Assembly: GCF_014384745.1 (NCBI RefSeq)
Contig: NZ_JACRSO010000001.1
Location: forward strand, 947,581-1,011,580
Length of the DNA stretch: 64,000 nucleotides
Direction of reading: 5' to 3'
Source of the DNA: Luoshenia tenuis
Lineage (GTDB): Bacteria > Bacillota > Clostridia > Christensenellales > GCA-900066905
The translations under genes were made by a program, and so were the position numbers. Under the pieces are notes generated by a model. That model was given only the letters and a program-made list of their open reading frames with translations. It was not told where the DNA came from and ran no database searches. Of this stretch, positions 1-7,468 are shown one piece after another. Position 1 is the stretch's first letter. The number at the start of each line of letters is the position of its first letter.

Positions 1-75
1 CCGCGCCTTTTCCTCCAGCGTCATCTCGGCGACCACCGCCGGCACCGAAGCCTTATCCGTCAAGCGGATACTCAT
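1..75 (-). CDS. N-terminus of a probable GH3 beta-glucosidase (partial)
   Basis: Only the first 25 codons are in the window; the gene runs off the left edge. They read MSIRLTDKASVPAVVAEMTL followed by EEKAR. The MTLEEKAR-type motif is typical of the start of family 3 glycoside hydrolases, which release terminal glucose or other sugars from beta-linked oligosaccharides. The ATG at 75 has a strong ribosome site (GAAGGGGGAATC). It lies 62 bases downstream of the AraC-type regulator on the same strand, so the regulator may control it. The family call rests on a short motif only. Confidence 0.6.
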   Translation of the reverse strand, partial: MSIRLTDKASVPAVVAEMTLEEKAR

Positions 76-137
76 CACAGATTCCCCCTTCGTATAATTT
101 GCGTTTTATCCCCATGCGGCCGCAAATTTACAGCCGC

Positions 138-1088
138 TTAGCAACCTTTTTTGGGCGCCACCTTGTCCTCGTACACCTCAAGCAGGGCCATGGCGCTGTC
201 CAGATCCACCGGGAAGTGCTGCTTGCCATCGGCCGCCACCGGGTACTCCGCCTCGCCGTTTTGCCGCACGCGCTTGCGGTACTCTGTGGCGCTGCACGCA
301 TAGCGCTTTTGCACCAGGCGGTTTAAGTACTTCACATCCGAAAACCCGCAGGCAATGGAAACGTTGAGCACGCTCATATCGGTATTTTTAAGCAGCGTCA
401 GCGCCTTTTCCAGGCGTACATTGCTGACAAACTCCTGAAAGGAGATGCCCAGTTTATCTTTGATAAAGTGCGATAAATGATCCTTGCTGATATATTCCTG
501 CTGGGCGATATCCTGCAGCGTGATCTTGCCCATGTACTGTTCGTTGATCATCTTGATGATGCGGCGCAGCCGGTTTAAGCCCACGTATTCATACCGGTCG
601 CTATCCTCGCTGCGCTGCTCAAAGGGCAGGTTCTGCAGCAGCATCCCGAAAATCTCATTGATCCTGGCCATTACAAAAAAGGCGTTGGCGCTCTCTTTCC
701 CGCTGATGCGCTTCATCACCTCGGCCATGGCGCGGCCGATCCGGGCCGCCAAAGGATCGCTGGATGGGATGTGGCTGTTTTTGAACCTGACACCGGAAAG
801 CTCTGGGTGATAATTCTGGCAAAAGCGCGGGTCTACCTGCAGGGCCAAAAAGAGGTTATCCTCACCCGTACGGGCCAGACTGTGCACCTCGTTGGCGTTC
901 AGGATATACACGTCCCCTTCTTTCAGGCAGAGCTCGCTGTCGCTCTTTTTGAGCATAGCGGACCCTTCCAGCACCAGCAGCAACTCCAGCTCCTCGTGCC
1001 AGTGGTGGGTACGCCACCCGATGCTGACGAAAAACGCCTGTACCGGCAGGCTCTTCATATGTTTTACGATCTCGTATTCGTAATACAT
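138..1088 (-). CDS. AraC-family transcriptional regulator with N-terminal cupin sensor
   Basis: A 316-residue cytoplasmic regulator. Residues about 15-110 form a cupin-like ligand pocket (WHEELELLLVLEG, then a GDVYILNANEVH strand typical of the AraC arm). Residues about 185-280 hold the two helix-turn-helix motifs of the AraC/XylS family, ending in ACGFSDVKYLNRLVQKRY. A tail of about 35 residues follows the DNA-binding domain. Most relatives activate sugar-use genes, and the next gene on the same strand encodes a GH3-type glycosidase, so control of oligosaccharide breakdown is the likely role. The inducer cannot be read from the sequence. Confidence 0.85.
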   Translation of the reverse strand: MYYEYEIVKHMKSLPVQAFFVSIGWRTHHWHEELELLLVLEGSAMLKKSDSELCLKEGDVYILNANEVHSLARTGEDNLFLALQVDPRFCQNYHPELSGVRFKNSHIPSSDPLAARIGRAMAEVMKRISGKESANAFFVMARINEIFGMLLQNLPFEQRSEDSDRYEYVGLNRLRRIIKMINEQYMGKITLQDIAQQEYISKDHLSHFIKDKLGISFQEFVSNVRLEKALTLLKNTDMSVLNVSIACGFSDVKYLNRLVQKRYACSATEYRKRVRQNGEAEYPVAADGKQHFPVDLDSAMALLEVYEDKVAPKKGC

Positions 1089-1216
1089 CCCGCGCCACCT
1101 CTGCCTCTCTACCCTTATTATAGCGGGTAGCGCGCTTTAAAACAGCCTCAATTCCTGGATTTATCTATGACAATCCTGCGGTTCTTCCGAAAAAGGGCAC
1201 ATTATCCGCATCTAAA

Positions 1217-1245
1217 CAAAAGGCCGCCCGGCCCGGCGGGCTTTT
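1217..1245 (-). terminator. probable intrinsic terminator after the P-loop protein gene
   Basis: A GC-rich imperfect hairpin (arms GCCCGCC and GGCGGCC on the minus strand) is followed by TTTTGTTT. It lies 33 bases beyond the stop of the gene ending at 1278. The arms pair with a one-base shift, so this is less certain than the other terminators in the window. Confidence 0.5.
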
Positions 1246-1277
1246 CCCGCGGTCCGGACGGCAAGGTGTATCTGTCC

Positions 1278-2354
1278 CTACTCCAGCGTATCCAGCTGCG
1301 CAAGCAATGCCTGCTGCATGGCGGTGACGCGCGCAAAGTCCATATGGGCGATATAAATCTTCTCCAGATCGTCATGCAGGCCTTTGGCCCGGGTAACGGA
1401 CTGGGCCGCCTGCTCGATCAGGCTGTCAAAGGTCTGGCTATTATACAGCCGCCGTGAAACGGCGGTGTTCAGCTTTTCCCGGTCCAGCGCGGCCTCCAGG
1501 TCGATCACCCGCTCGGGCGTCTGGGCCATCATCTGGTAGCTGTTGGCCGTGGTAATCAAAAGCCCGGTTTCAGGGATCAGCAGATGCTCGATGCGCTCCG
1601 GTTCCATAGGGCAATAGAAGCCCTCGATATCCACGCCGCTCTCCAGCAGCCCCGCGCGCACCCTCGACAGGATATCCTGCGCCGGCATGGCCCAGGGCCC
1701 CTCCAGGCGCCAGACCCGCTGGGCCCCCAGCTCATTTAAGTAATGGATGCAGCCAAGCGGCGTAACGGCGCCGGCAAACAGCCTGCGCTCTTTGCCGGGC
1801 CGGGCGGCGATGCTGTTGGCGTCCAGCCCAGCCAACAGCTCCGCCGTGACCGCATTGATCTTCCCGGCATCCAACGCCCCGCGCAGGATGATCTCCTCAT
1901 CCTCGCGCAGCGGCGCCGCTGCTGCTAGGTAGCGATAGGCCTGGGCAAAACAGCCCGAGATTGCCTCTCCGATCTCTTCCACTTCTCTGACATGTTTCGC
2001 CATGCCCGCCTCGTCCAGCGCCACGCCCAGGTTCAGTATCCCGTCCGCCGCGCCGGGCAGCACGGGGTCCACAATATGGGGCTTGGTGCCGTCCACCAGC
2101 GCCAAGCCTACTTTCGGTATGCGCACGCCGTCCAAACTGCCCGGGTCGCTGGAGCAATGCATCCATTCCACATCATAGCCCTTTTTTACAAACGCGTCTC
2201 CCACATGCCGCATCAGGGTGGATTTGCCCACCCCCGGCCCACCTTTAAGGATGATCACCCGTTTGTCCAGCCCGGGCCGGATCGCATGGGCATAATAACT
2301 GTAAAATCCCCGGACGGTATTCCCACCGGGGAAAAAGTGCCGTTCGCCTTTCAT
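1278..2354 (-). CDS. PRK06851-type ATPase with duplicated P-loop domain
   Basis: A 358-residue soluble protein resembling the PRK06851 family of putative nucleotide-binding proteins, whose role is unknown to me. Residues 38-45 form a clear Walker A motif (GGPGVGKS). The sequence is an internal duplication: residues 32-90 (RVIILKGGPGVGKST, GYDVEWMHCSSDP, RIPKVGLALVDG) are mirrored at 213-271 (RVWRLEGPWAMPAQ, GVDIEGFYCPMEP, LIPETGLLITTA). The second copy has lost the GxxxxGK(S/T) residues, so only the first half should bind nucleotide. A good ribosome site (AAAGGAGGG) precedes the ATG. It is divergent from dpaA, and a sporulation link is possible but unproven. Confidence 0.7.
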   Translation of the reverse strand: MKGERHFFPGGNTVRGFYSYYAHAIRPGLDKRVIILKGGPGVGKSTLMRHVGDAFVKKGYDVEWMHCSSDPGSLDGVRIPKVGLALVDGTKPHIVDPVLPGAADGILNLGVALDEAGMAKHVREVEEIGEAISGCFAQAYRYLAAAAPLREDEEIILRGALDAGKINAVTAELLAGLDANSIAARPGKERRLFAGAVTPLGCIHYLNELGAQRVWRLEGPWAMPAQDILSRVRAGLLESGVDIEGFYCPMEPERIEHLLIPETGLLITTANSYQMMAQTPERVIDLEAALDREKLNTAVSRRLYNSQTFDSLIEQAAQSVTRAKGLHDDLEKIYIAHMDFARVTAMQQALLAQLDTLE

Positions 2355-2479
2355 AAAGCCATCCCTCCTTTTTTCTCGCTTTAAGGGTATGCGCCGGTAT
2401 AGCTTTTCGTGCCTGTCTTAAGTAAATTTCACACCTTTGGGCACCTCGACATAGATTGAGGAAACGGAGGTGGTATCCC

Positions 2480-3259
2480 ATGCAATGGCGTATCGACTTA
2501 ACCGACGCGCGGATGGAAGCGCTTTTAACGACCATGACCCGAGCCGGCTGGCAGGCGGCACCCTTTGAGCGGGACCGGCAGCAAACGGCGCAGCAATACG
2601 TGTTCGCCCCCAATTCCAAGGGGGATGCGTTTGTGCGGGCGCTAAAATCGTTGCCGCTGGGCGCAGCCGTTTACGCAGGCGCCCCGCCGCAGGAGGGAAT
2701 GGAAGTGATCAAGGCGCGGGCGCTCCAATGGCATAACATGCTGGAGGACGAATGTTACGCGCTGCAAAACGCCGCGCTGACCGCAGAAGGCGCATTGGCC
2801 CTGGCCATCCAAAGCACGCCGCGTACCCTGCGCGGCATGCCGGTCCTGCTTTTGGGCTATGGGCGCATCGGCCAGCCGCTGGCAGCGCAGCTGCAGGCCC
2901 TGGGCGCACGGGTACATATCCTGATCCGCGATCCCGTAAAGCGGGAGAAGGCTCGCGTCGCTGGTTTTTATGCCCTGCCCGATCTGCTCTCCCTTTCCCA
3001 ATCTCAGGCGATATATCCCCTGACCCTCAACACCGCCCCAGCGCCGGTGCTGGATGCGCGCCACGCGCACCTGTTCGCCGCACACAGTGTGTGGATCGAA
3101 CTGGCCTCCAGCCCGGGCGGGCTTTCTGACGCGCTGGCCTTCCCCGGCAAACAGATATCCGCGCCCGGCCTGCCCGGCGCGGTCTCCCCGCAATCCGCCG
3201 GTGAAAGCATTTACGATTATCTGAAGCGGTACGCGCCCTTATCTCCCTCCAATCCTTAG
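2480..3259 (+). CDS. dpaA: dipicolinate synthase subunit A
   Basis: A 259-residue subunit of the enzyme that oxidises dihydrodipicolinate to dipicolinic acid, the calcium chelator of the spore core; it works in the mother cell. The visible feature is a Rossmann dinucleotide-binding segment (VLLLGYGRIGQPLAAQLQALG, with GxGxxG at about residues 127-132). The start at 2480 is chosen because CGGAGGTGG lies 8-10 bases upstream; an earlier in-frame ATG at 2456 has no ribosome site. dpaB follows after 17 bases, as in the Bacillus spoVF operon. A sigma-K-type promoter would be expected upstream; CATAGATTG at 2450 is only a faint candidate. Confidence 0.88.
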   Translation: MQWRIDLTDARMEALLTTMTRAGWQAAPFERDRQQTAQQYVFAPNSKGDAFVRALKSLPLGAAVYAGAPPQEGMEVIKARALQWHNMLEDECYALQNAALTAEGALALAIQSTPRTLRGMPVLLLGYGRIGQPLAAQLQALGARVHILIRDPVKREKARVAGFYALPDLLSLSQSQAIYPLTLNTAPAPVLDARHAHLFAAHSVWIELASSPGGLSDALAFPGKQISAPGLPGAVSPQSAGESIYDYLKRYAPLSPSNP

Positions 3260-3276
3260 GAAAGGCAGGTCTTACC

Positions 3277-3861
3277 ATGTTGTACAAAACGCTGGGCTTT
3301 GCCCTTACCGGCTCTTACTGCACCATCGAGCGCACGCTACCTGAGATTGAAAACCTGGTGCTCAGCGGCGCTACCGTGGTCCCCATCCTGTCCGAGAACT
3401 TTGCCACAGTCGATACCCGCTTTGGCCGCGCAGCAGACTGGATCGAAAAAATCGAAAAAATCTGCGGCCGCCGTAGCATCCGCACCATCGTAGAGGCCGA
3501 GCCCATCGGCCCCAAAAAGATGTTTGACGCGCTGATCATTGCCCCCTGTACCAGCAACACCCTGGCCAAGATTGCAAACGGCATCACCGATGGCCCCGTC
3601 ACGATGGCTTGCAAAGCGCACCTGCGCAGCGCTCGTCCGGTGGTGCTGGCCATCTCCACCAACGATGCGCTATCGGGCAGCGCCAAGAACATCGGCCAGC
3701 TGCTCAATACCAAACACTTCTACTTCGTTCCCTTTGGCCAGGACGATGTAGCCAAAAAGCCCAACTCCCTGGTCTCCCACACCGAGCTGATCCTCCCCAC
3801 AGTAGAAGCGGCGTTGGAGGGGCGCCAGCTCCAGCCCCTGCTGGCGCCCTATATAGGATGA
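3277..3861 (+). CDS. dpaB: dipicolinate synthase subunit B (flavoprotein family)
   Basis: A 194-residue protein of the flavin-dependent decarboxylase-like fold (Dfp/UbiX superfamily), the second subunit of dipicolinate synthase. It begins with GFALTGSYCTIERTLPEIE and contains IIAPCTSNTLAKIANGITD, the phosphate/flavin-binding region shared by SpoVFB proteins. Its length matches the family (about 195-200). It sits directly behind dpaA with its own GGAAAGGCAGG ribosome site and is followed by a bidirectional terminator, so dpaAB form a two-gene operon. This is good evidence that the host forms endospores. Confidence 0.9.
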   Translation: MLYKTLGFALTGSYCTIERTLPEIENLVLSGATVVPILSENFATVDTRFGRAADWIEKIEKICGRRSIRTIVEAEPIGPKKMFDALIIAPCTSNTLAKIANGITDGPVTMACKAHLRSARPVVLAISTNDALSGSAKNIGQLLNTKHFYFVPFGQDDVAKKPNSLVSHTELILPTVEAALEGRQLQPLLAPYIG

Positions 3862-3862
3862 T

Positions 3863-3902
3863 AAAAAGGCGTGCGGAATTAAAACCGCGCGCCTTTTTTA
3901 TC
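3863..3902. terminator. bidirectional terminator between dpaB and the AraC gene
   Basis: The hairpin GGCGTGCGG ... CCGCGCGCC has one G-T type mismatch. It is flanked by an A-run on the left and TTTTTTAT on the right, so it can stop transcription from both converging genes. Confidence 0.8.
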
Positions 3903-3909
3903 ATCCATC

Positions 3910-4770
3910 TTAATGCTTGGCTTTTTGTGGCGTTATGCCTCGTATCCGCTTAAATACTTCCGAGAAATAGCTAACGCTATTAAAGCCGCAGGCCATGGCG
4001 CTCTCTGTTACTGTGGCACCGCGTGCTAACATCTCGCTACCTTTCTCCACTCTAAAGCACATCAGATATTCAATGGGCGTTTGCCCTAATATCTCTCTAA
4101 ATAAATTGTTGCAAGTACTTCGGCAAACCGCTCCAGCTCCAGCAATGTCGTCTACACCAATTTTGTCAGTATAATGATTCTGGATATAGTCAATCATGTG
4201 TTTTACCGTATTGATATGCTCTTGTTTTATGGCTCTCCCCATATCAGGCTGTAGTGGTAGCGTTTTCGTCAGCGTTTGCAAAGCAGTATATAGGCAGCGT
4301 AGCACCTCCAGCTCATATCCATCCTCGGCAAGGCTACAAGCATCAAACGCTTGCTCCATACTATCCTTAAGTTGATGATGCCACTTTTGGCTACCATCAA
4401 TCAATACGGCAGCCAACGCGCTACCCGTAACCCGTTCTATATATTTATGATAGATATAATGATTCTCCCTAAAAATCTGCGGACTAAAAAATAAAATTTT
4501 AGATTCGCACGTCTCACTGCAAACACTGCTGTGCAGTGCATTAGAATTAATCAATATCCCTTCCCCTGGCATAAGTTTATAATGCTGGCCATTGACAATA
4601 TAATCGATCTCACCGCTAAGCAGCACCACCGCCTCAAAAGCAAAGTGCCAATGACTTGGAAAGGGTACCGGTGAATATTTCGTTGTACTAAATCTTATCG
4701 TTTTAACCGATAGAAATCCTTCGTCAAATTCAATTGTTTGAGACAAGTCTTTATCAATATCATATTTCAC
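3910..4770 (-). CDS. AraC-family transcriptional regulator of an AT-richer divergent pair
   Basis: A 286-residue AraC/XylS regulator: an N-terminal cupin (residues about 20-100, with FPSHWHFAFEAVVLLSGEID) and a C-terminal pair of helix-turn-helix motifs (about 185-285, ending ACGFNSVSYFSEVFKRIRG). I start it at the GTG at 4770 because TTTGGGGGGATAAG directly precedes it; an in-frame ATG at 4812 would add 14 residues but lacks a ribosome site. It is divergent from the gene at 4887, which it probably controls. Base composition here is clearly more AT-rich than the flanking DNA, which suggests later acquisition. Confidence 0.85.
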   Translation of the reverse strand: MKYDIDKDLSQTIEFDEGFLSVKTIRFSTTKYSPVPFPSHWHFAFEAVVLLSGEIDYIVNGQHYKLMPGEGILINSNALHSSVCSETCESKILFFSPQIFRENHYIYHKYIERVTGSALAAVLIDGSQKWHHQLKDSMEQAFDACSLAEDGYELEVLRCLYTALQTLTKTLPLQPDMGRAIKQEHINTVKHMIDYIQNHYTDKIGVDDIAGAGAVCRSTCNNLFREILGQTPIEYLMCFRVEKGSEMLARGATVTESAMACGFNSVSYFSEVFKRIRGITPQKAKH

Positions 4771-4886
4771 CTTATCCCCCCAAATACGCGATAGTGTAAT
4801 TTTTATGGCCATTTACGGTAGTTTAACGCATTAAGTTTAGTTAAAATTATAAATAAAGACGCACTGATTCTCAAGGGGGGTATAAG

Positions 4887-5435
4887 ATGAAAAATATTCA
4901 CTGGGCCTTAAACCGAAACGGTTGGACGTTAGAAGACCTTTTGTTTTTAAAATACGAACAATGTCAAATCGTCTACGCCAGTCTGCCTGCGCCCAAGCCA
5001 GACGAATTAAACGGCGAATACAGCGGGCATACCTTGATTTATATGCAGCCAGTCATGCTACAAAAGCCCTATGAGTTTTTAGGCAAAGCCTTTCGCCCAA
5101 ACCCCATCAAGGAAGGCGCGCAAGGGGATGGCTACATCATTTGGCGAGTCAACGGTGCCATCGTGCGTAATAATCAATTTGGATGGGCCATCGGTCCTTC
5201 AGGTATCGATGGCAAACCCGCGCTGATCATGGATTGGCAATACTTTGCTGAAGATGCTGTGCAGAATTATGGTATCGATGAAGTGCGCCGTGCAGCTCCA
5301 GGGCTATACTTATGCACTACGGTCAATAAACAGCCTACTGATACCGAACCCATTGCCGGGCGGGTAAACTATTGGCTGATGTGCGACCGTCGTTCGGATT
5401 GGATTGGTCCGGATCACGAGTATCCGTTGCGTTAA
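4887..5435 (+). CDS. unrecognised 182-residue protein controlled by a divergent AraC regulator
   Basis: No family recognised with confidence. It has no signal peptide or membrane segment, so it is probably cytoplasmic. It is rich in aromatic residues, with a segment SLPAPKPDELNGEYSGH, then several Trp/Tyr-rich strands (YIIWRVNGAIVRNNQFGWAI, MDWQYF) and EVRRAAPGLYLCTT. The order resembles small beta-barrel proteins such as the GXWXG/DUF4334 group, but this is a faint impression. The start has an excellent ribosome site (AAGGGGGGTATAAG). A terminator follows directly, so it is a single-gene unit divergent from the AraC regulator. Confidence 0.75.
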   Translation: MKNIHWALNRNGWTLEDLLFLKYEQCQIVYASLPAPKPDELNGEYSGHTLIYMQPVMLQKPYEFLGKAFRPNPIKEGAQGDGYIIWRVNGAIVRNNQFGWAIGPSGIDGKPALIMDWQYFAEDAVQNYGIDEVRRAAPGLYLCTTVNKQPTDTEPIAGRVNYWLMCDRRSDWIGPDHEYPLR

Positions 5436-5462
5436 GCCTATCATAACTACCCGCAATTATTG

Positions 5463-5490
5463 AAAAAACGGCCGAGAAAGGCCGTTTTTT
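5463..5490. terminator. bidirectional terminator
   Basis: A perfect hairpin AAAAACGGCC ... GGCCGTTTTT with T-runs on both strands lies between the convergent genes ending at 5435 and 5513. Confidence 0.9.
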
Positions 5491-5512
5491 ATTCATACAT
5501 AAGGCAGCTGTT

Positions 5513-6076
5513 TTATTCCCGGATAGTGTATTTAAAGCTTGTTCCGTCAATATCAAAAGCCAGCCATAACGGCGCCCGGGTTTCATGGACCTGCTGCGGG
5601 CACTCGATGAGAAGCTTGATGCGCTGCACCTCCCCGGGCCGGATAACGGACAGGTTTGCAAGGGCGAATCCTGTATAGGCATCTTCTACGACCGTGAAAG
5701 ATCTGTATTGTTGGTTCCCGTTATAGCGGGCCGTCGCCCAACCCAGCTCGTCGCAGCGCAGGTCGGCCTGGGTCCTGTTTTTTATCTCCAACGATACACA
5801 GATATACACCCTACCCGGGGCCGCCTTGTAGTGTGTAAACAGCCCGTCCTCTTTTTCCGGCAGCACATCATATGCCAGCTCTATCGCCTCGATCGTCACT
5901 CGACAATGCTCTGTGGTGATCGTATCCCCGATATCCATTTCATCTCCAGCCGACGGCTCCGCCGGCGAAGAGCGCGCGGCCTGGGTTTCCCGCACGGCTT
6001 CAGGATTAAAAAAGGCGCAGCCTGCACACCCTATCAGCAGGGCTGCCAGCATACAGCCCGCGATAATCCTTCGCAT
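5513..6076 (-). CDS. small lipoprotein with DUF4352-like domain
   Basis: A 187-residue predicted lipoprotein. Residues 1-20 form a lipoprotein signal (MRRIIAGCMLAALLIGC with the likely lipidated Cys16, or Cys20 four residues on). The body (about 45-187) has the pattern of a DUF4352 immunoglobulin-like domain: GDTITTEHCRVTIEAIEL, then ICVSLEIKNRTQ and a final DIDGTSFKYTI strand. Such proteins are exported and surface-anchored; their function is unknown. The gene is divergent from a small XRE regulator, and the shared promoter region carries two matching operators. The ribosome site is AAAGGAG. Confidence 0.8.
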   Translation of the reverse strand: MRRIIAGCMLAALLIGCAGCAFFNPEAVRETQAARSSPAEPSAGDEMDIGDTITTEHCRVTIEAIELAYDVLPEKEDGLFTHYKAAPGRVYICVSLEIKNRTQADLRCDELGWATARYNGNQQYRSFTVVEDAYTGFALANLSVIRPGEVQRIKLLIECPQQVHETRAPLWLAFDIDGTSFKYTIRE

Positions 6077-6098
6077 AAACAGGCTCCTTTCAGCTAAA

Positions 6099-6119
6099 TT
6101 GACATTTAGTGAATGTCAA
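6099..6119. promoter_or_regulatory. operator 1 (21-bp near-palindrome) of the XRE/lipoprotein pair
   Basis: Arms TTGACATT and AATGTCAA flank a five-base centre. Read on the minus strand this site matches operator 2 at 19 of 21 positions. It overlaps the -35 (TGTCAA, 6114-6119) of a candidate plus-strand promoter whose -10 is TATACT at 6138-6143, and it lies just after the expected start of the minus-strand transcript. Confidence 0.75.
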
Positions 6120-6128
6120 CCTGTTTTT

Positions 6129-6157
6129 AATATAGCATATACTTTCTATGTTGACAA
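6129..6157 (-). promoter_or_regulatory. candidate promoter of the lipoprotein gene
   Basis: On the minus strand TTGTCA (6157-6152), a 17-base spacer and TATATT (6134-6129) form a good sigma-A-type promoter. Its -35 lies inside operator 2, and its start point, near 6122, abuts operator 1. Binding to either operator should therefore block it. Confidence 0.55.
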
Positions 6158-6171
6158 TCACTAAATGTCAT
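6151..6171. promoter_or_regulatory. operator 2 (21-bp near-palindrome) of the XRE/lipoprotein pair
   Basis: TTGACA ... TGTCAT, the inverted-orientation partner of operator 1, centred 52 bases from it. It covers the expected start point of the XRE transcript and the -35 of the lipoprotein promoter. Its position favours the XRE start at 6184 rather than the in-frame ATG at 6148. Confidence 0.75.
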
Positions 6172-6183
6172 AAACGGTGGAAC

Positions 6184-6426
6184 ATGTTTATTAATAAGAC
6201 AAAAGACGGATTAAATAACCTTTGCGGTAAAAATATCGCAAAATACAGAAAAAGCGTCAAAATTTCGCAGCGTCAGCTGGCCGACCAAATGCAGGTTTTC
6301 GGCCTGGACCTGGATAAAAACGCGATACAGCGCATCGAGGCCGGCAAAAGGTTTGTAACGGATATTGAATTGGTGGCCTTCTCCAACGTATTAAAGATGA
6401 GCTTTGAAGAGTTGCTCTCATCATAA
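6184..6426 (+). CDS. XRE/Cro-type helix-turn-helix regulator
   Basis: An 80-residue single-domain DNA-binding protein. The helix-turn-helix lies at about residues 18-70 (IAKYRKSVKISQRQLADQMQ, then LDKNAIQRIEAGKRFVTDIE). There is no sensor domain, so it may act as a simple autoregulated repressor. I use the ATG at 6184, with a modest ribosome site (CGGTGG). The upstream in-frame ATG at 6148 would place an operator inside the coding region. It is divergent from the lipoprotein gene and most likely binds the two operators between them. Confidence 0.82.
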   Translation: MFINKTKDGLNNLCGKNIAKYRKSVKISQRQLADQMQVFGLDLDKNAIQRIEAGKRFVTDIELVAFSNVLKMSFEELLSS

Positions 6427-6434
6427 CTCAACCT

Positions 6435-6470
6435 AAAAAAGGGAGATCATCCCAGGATGATCTCCCTTTT
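6435..6470 (+). terminator. intrinsic terminator after the XRE gene
   Basis: The stem GGGAGATCATCC ... GGATGATCTCCC (11-12 base pairs) is followed by TTTT. A preceding A-run also allows use from the opposite strand, where the hydrolase gene ends at 6513. Confidence 0.85.
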
Positions 6471-6512
6471 GCGTTTGTCTTTAATTTTTGCCGCCGCGCG
6501 GCGCCCTCGCGC

Positions 6513-7436
6513 TTAAAATCCGGCCTGATCCAAAAACTGCCACACGATCTCCCGATACGCCTTCGGCGCCCGGCCGATTGACTGAGCATGCCTGGCCCCA
6601 GGGATCAGGTGATAAGCAATGGCCGGGTTGGCCTCAACGATCCTATGGCTTAGCTCCCAGGGGATGTAATCGTCCGCCTCGCCGTGGATGATCATGGCCG
6701 GCATGCCGATCTCTCCGGCGTGGGCCGCGATATCCACCTTTTTGACCCGCGCACCGGAAAGCAGGTAGATCCAAAGCCGCGCGGCGGGGATAAAGCCCAC
6801 CGCCCAGGGGCCGATCTCCACTCGCGCCCGGTAGCGCAGAATCGCCATCCAGGATGGATAGGGGCAATCCGCAATGCAAAACCGCAGGCCCTTAGCCTTT
6901 TGCGCCACCAGCAGCGCCGTGGCCGCGCCCATGGATTCGCCCATAACGCCGATCTGCGCCGCGGAGAATCCCTCGTCCCTGGCCCAGCCGCGGATGCGCC
7001 CTAACCAGTTGACGGCATCCTGCTGCTCAAAATAGCCAAAGGTGGCATAGCGCCCGCCGCTCTCCCCTGCGCCCGCATGGTCGGGGATGAGCACGTTGAT
7101 CCCCCGCTCCAAAAAAAGCGGCAGATACTTCAGCGCGCTGATATAGGGATAGTTGTACCCATGTAAAAACAGTACGTAGCGAGCACTCTTTTCTTTGGGC
7201 CGATAAAGGCGCGCCACCAGCGGACAGCCCCGAACCGATTGCCCGCTGACCTGCTGAAAGGGCAGCTGTAACAACGTATCGTCTTTCAGGTTGCCGCACT
7301 CCAGTTCTTCGCGCAGCACATCCTTATACAGCCGCCGCGGCGGATCGATGGCGCGGCGGGCAAAGACCAGGCCGATCCCCAAATATACCAGCGCCAATAC
7401 CGCCGCGATAGCGATTGCCCAGACCATCTGCGCCAC
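6513..7436 (-). CDS. membrane-anchored alpha/beta hydrolase
   Basis: A 307-residue serine hydrolase. Residues 5-27 form one membrane anchor, so the catalytic domain probably faces outward. The fold is recognisable: FLHGYNYP (oxyanion region, about 90-97), the nucleophile elbow GESMGAA (about 165-171), an acidic residue in GEADDYIPWE, and the catalytic His in GARHAQS near the C-terminus. Similar proteins are esterases or peptidases of unknown substrate. It starts 32 bases after dapL on the same strand and may be the last gene of the glnA operon; a functional link is not evident. Confidence 0.8.
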   Translation of the reverse strand: MAQMVWAIAIAAVLALVYLGIGLVFARRAIDPPRRLYKDVLREELECGNLKDDTLLQLPFQQVSGQSVRGCPLVARLYRPKEKSARYVLFLHGYNYPYISALKYLPLFLERGINVLIPDHAGAGESGGRYATFGYFEQQDAVNWLGRIRGWARDEGFSAAQIGVMGESMGAATALLVAQKAKGLRFCIADCPYPSWMAILRYRARVEIGPWAVGFIPAARLWIYLLSGARVKKVDIAAHAGEIGMPAMIIHGEADDYIPWELSHRIVEANPAIAYHLIPGARHAQSIGRAPKAYREIVWQFLDQAGF

Positions 7437-7468
7437 CCCCGTTTCCTATCCCTTTATATCTTTCTATC

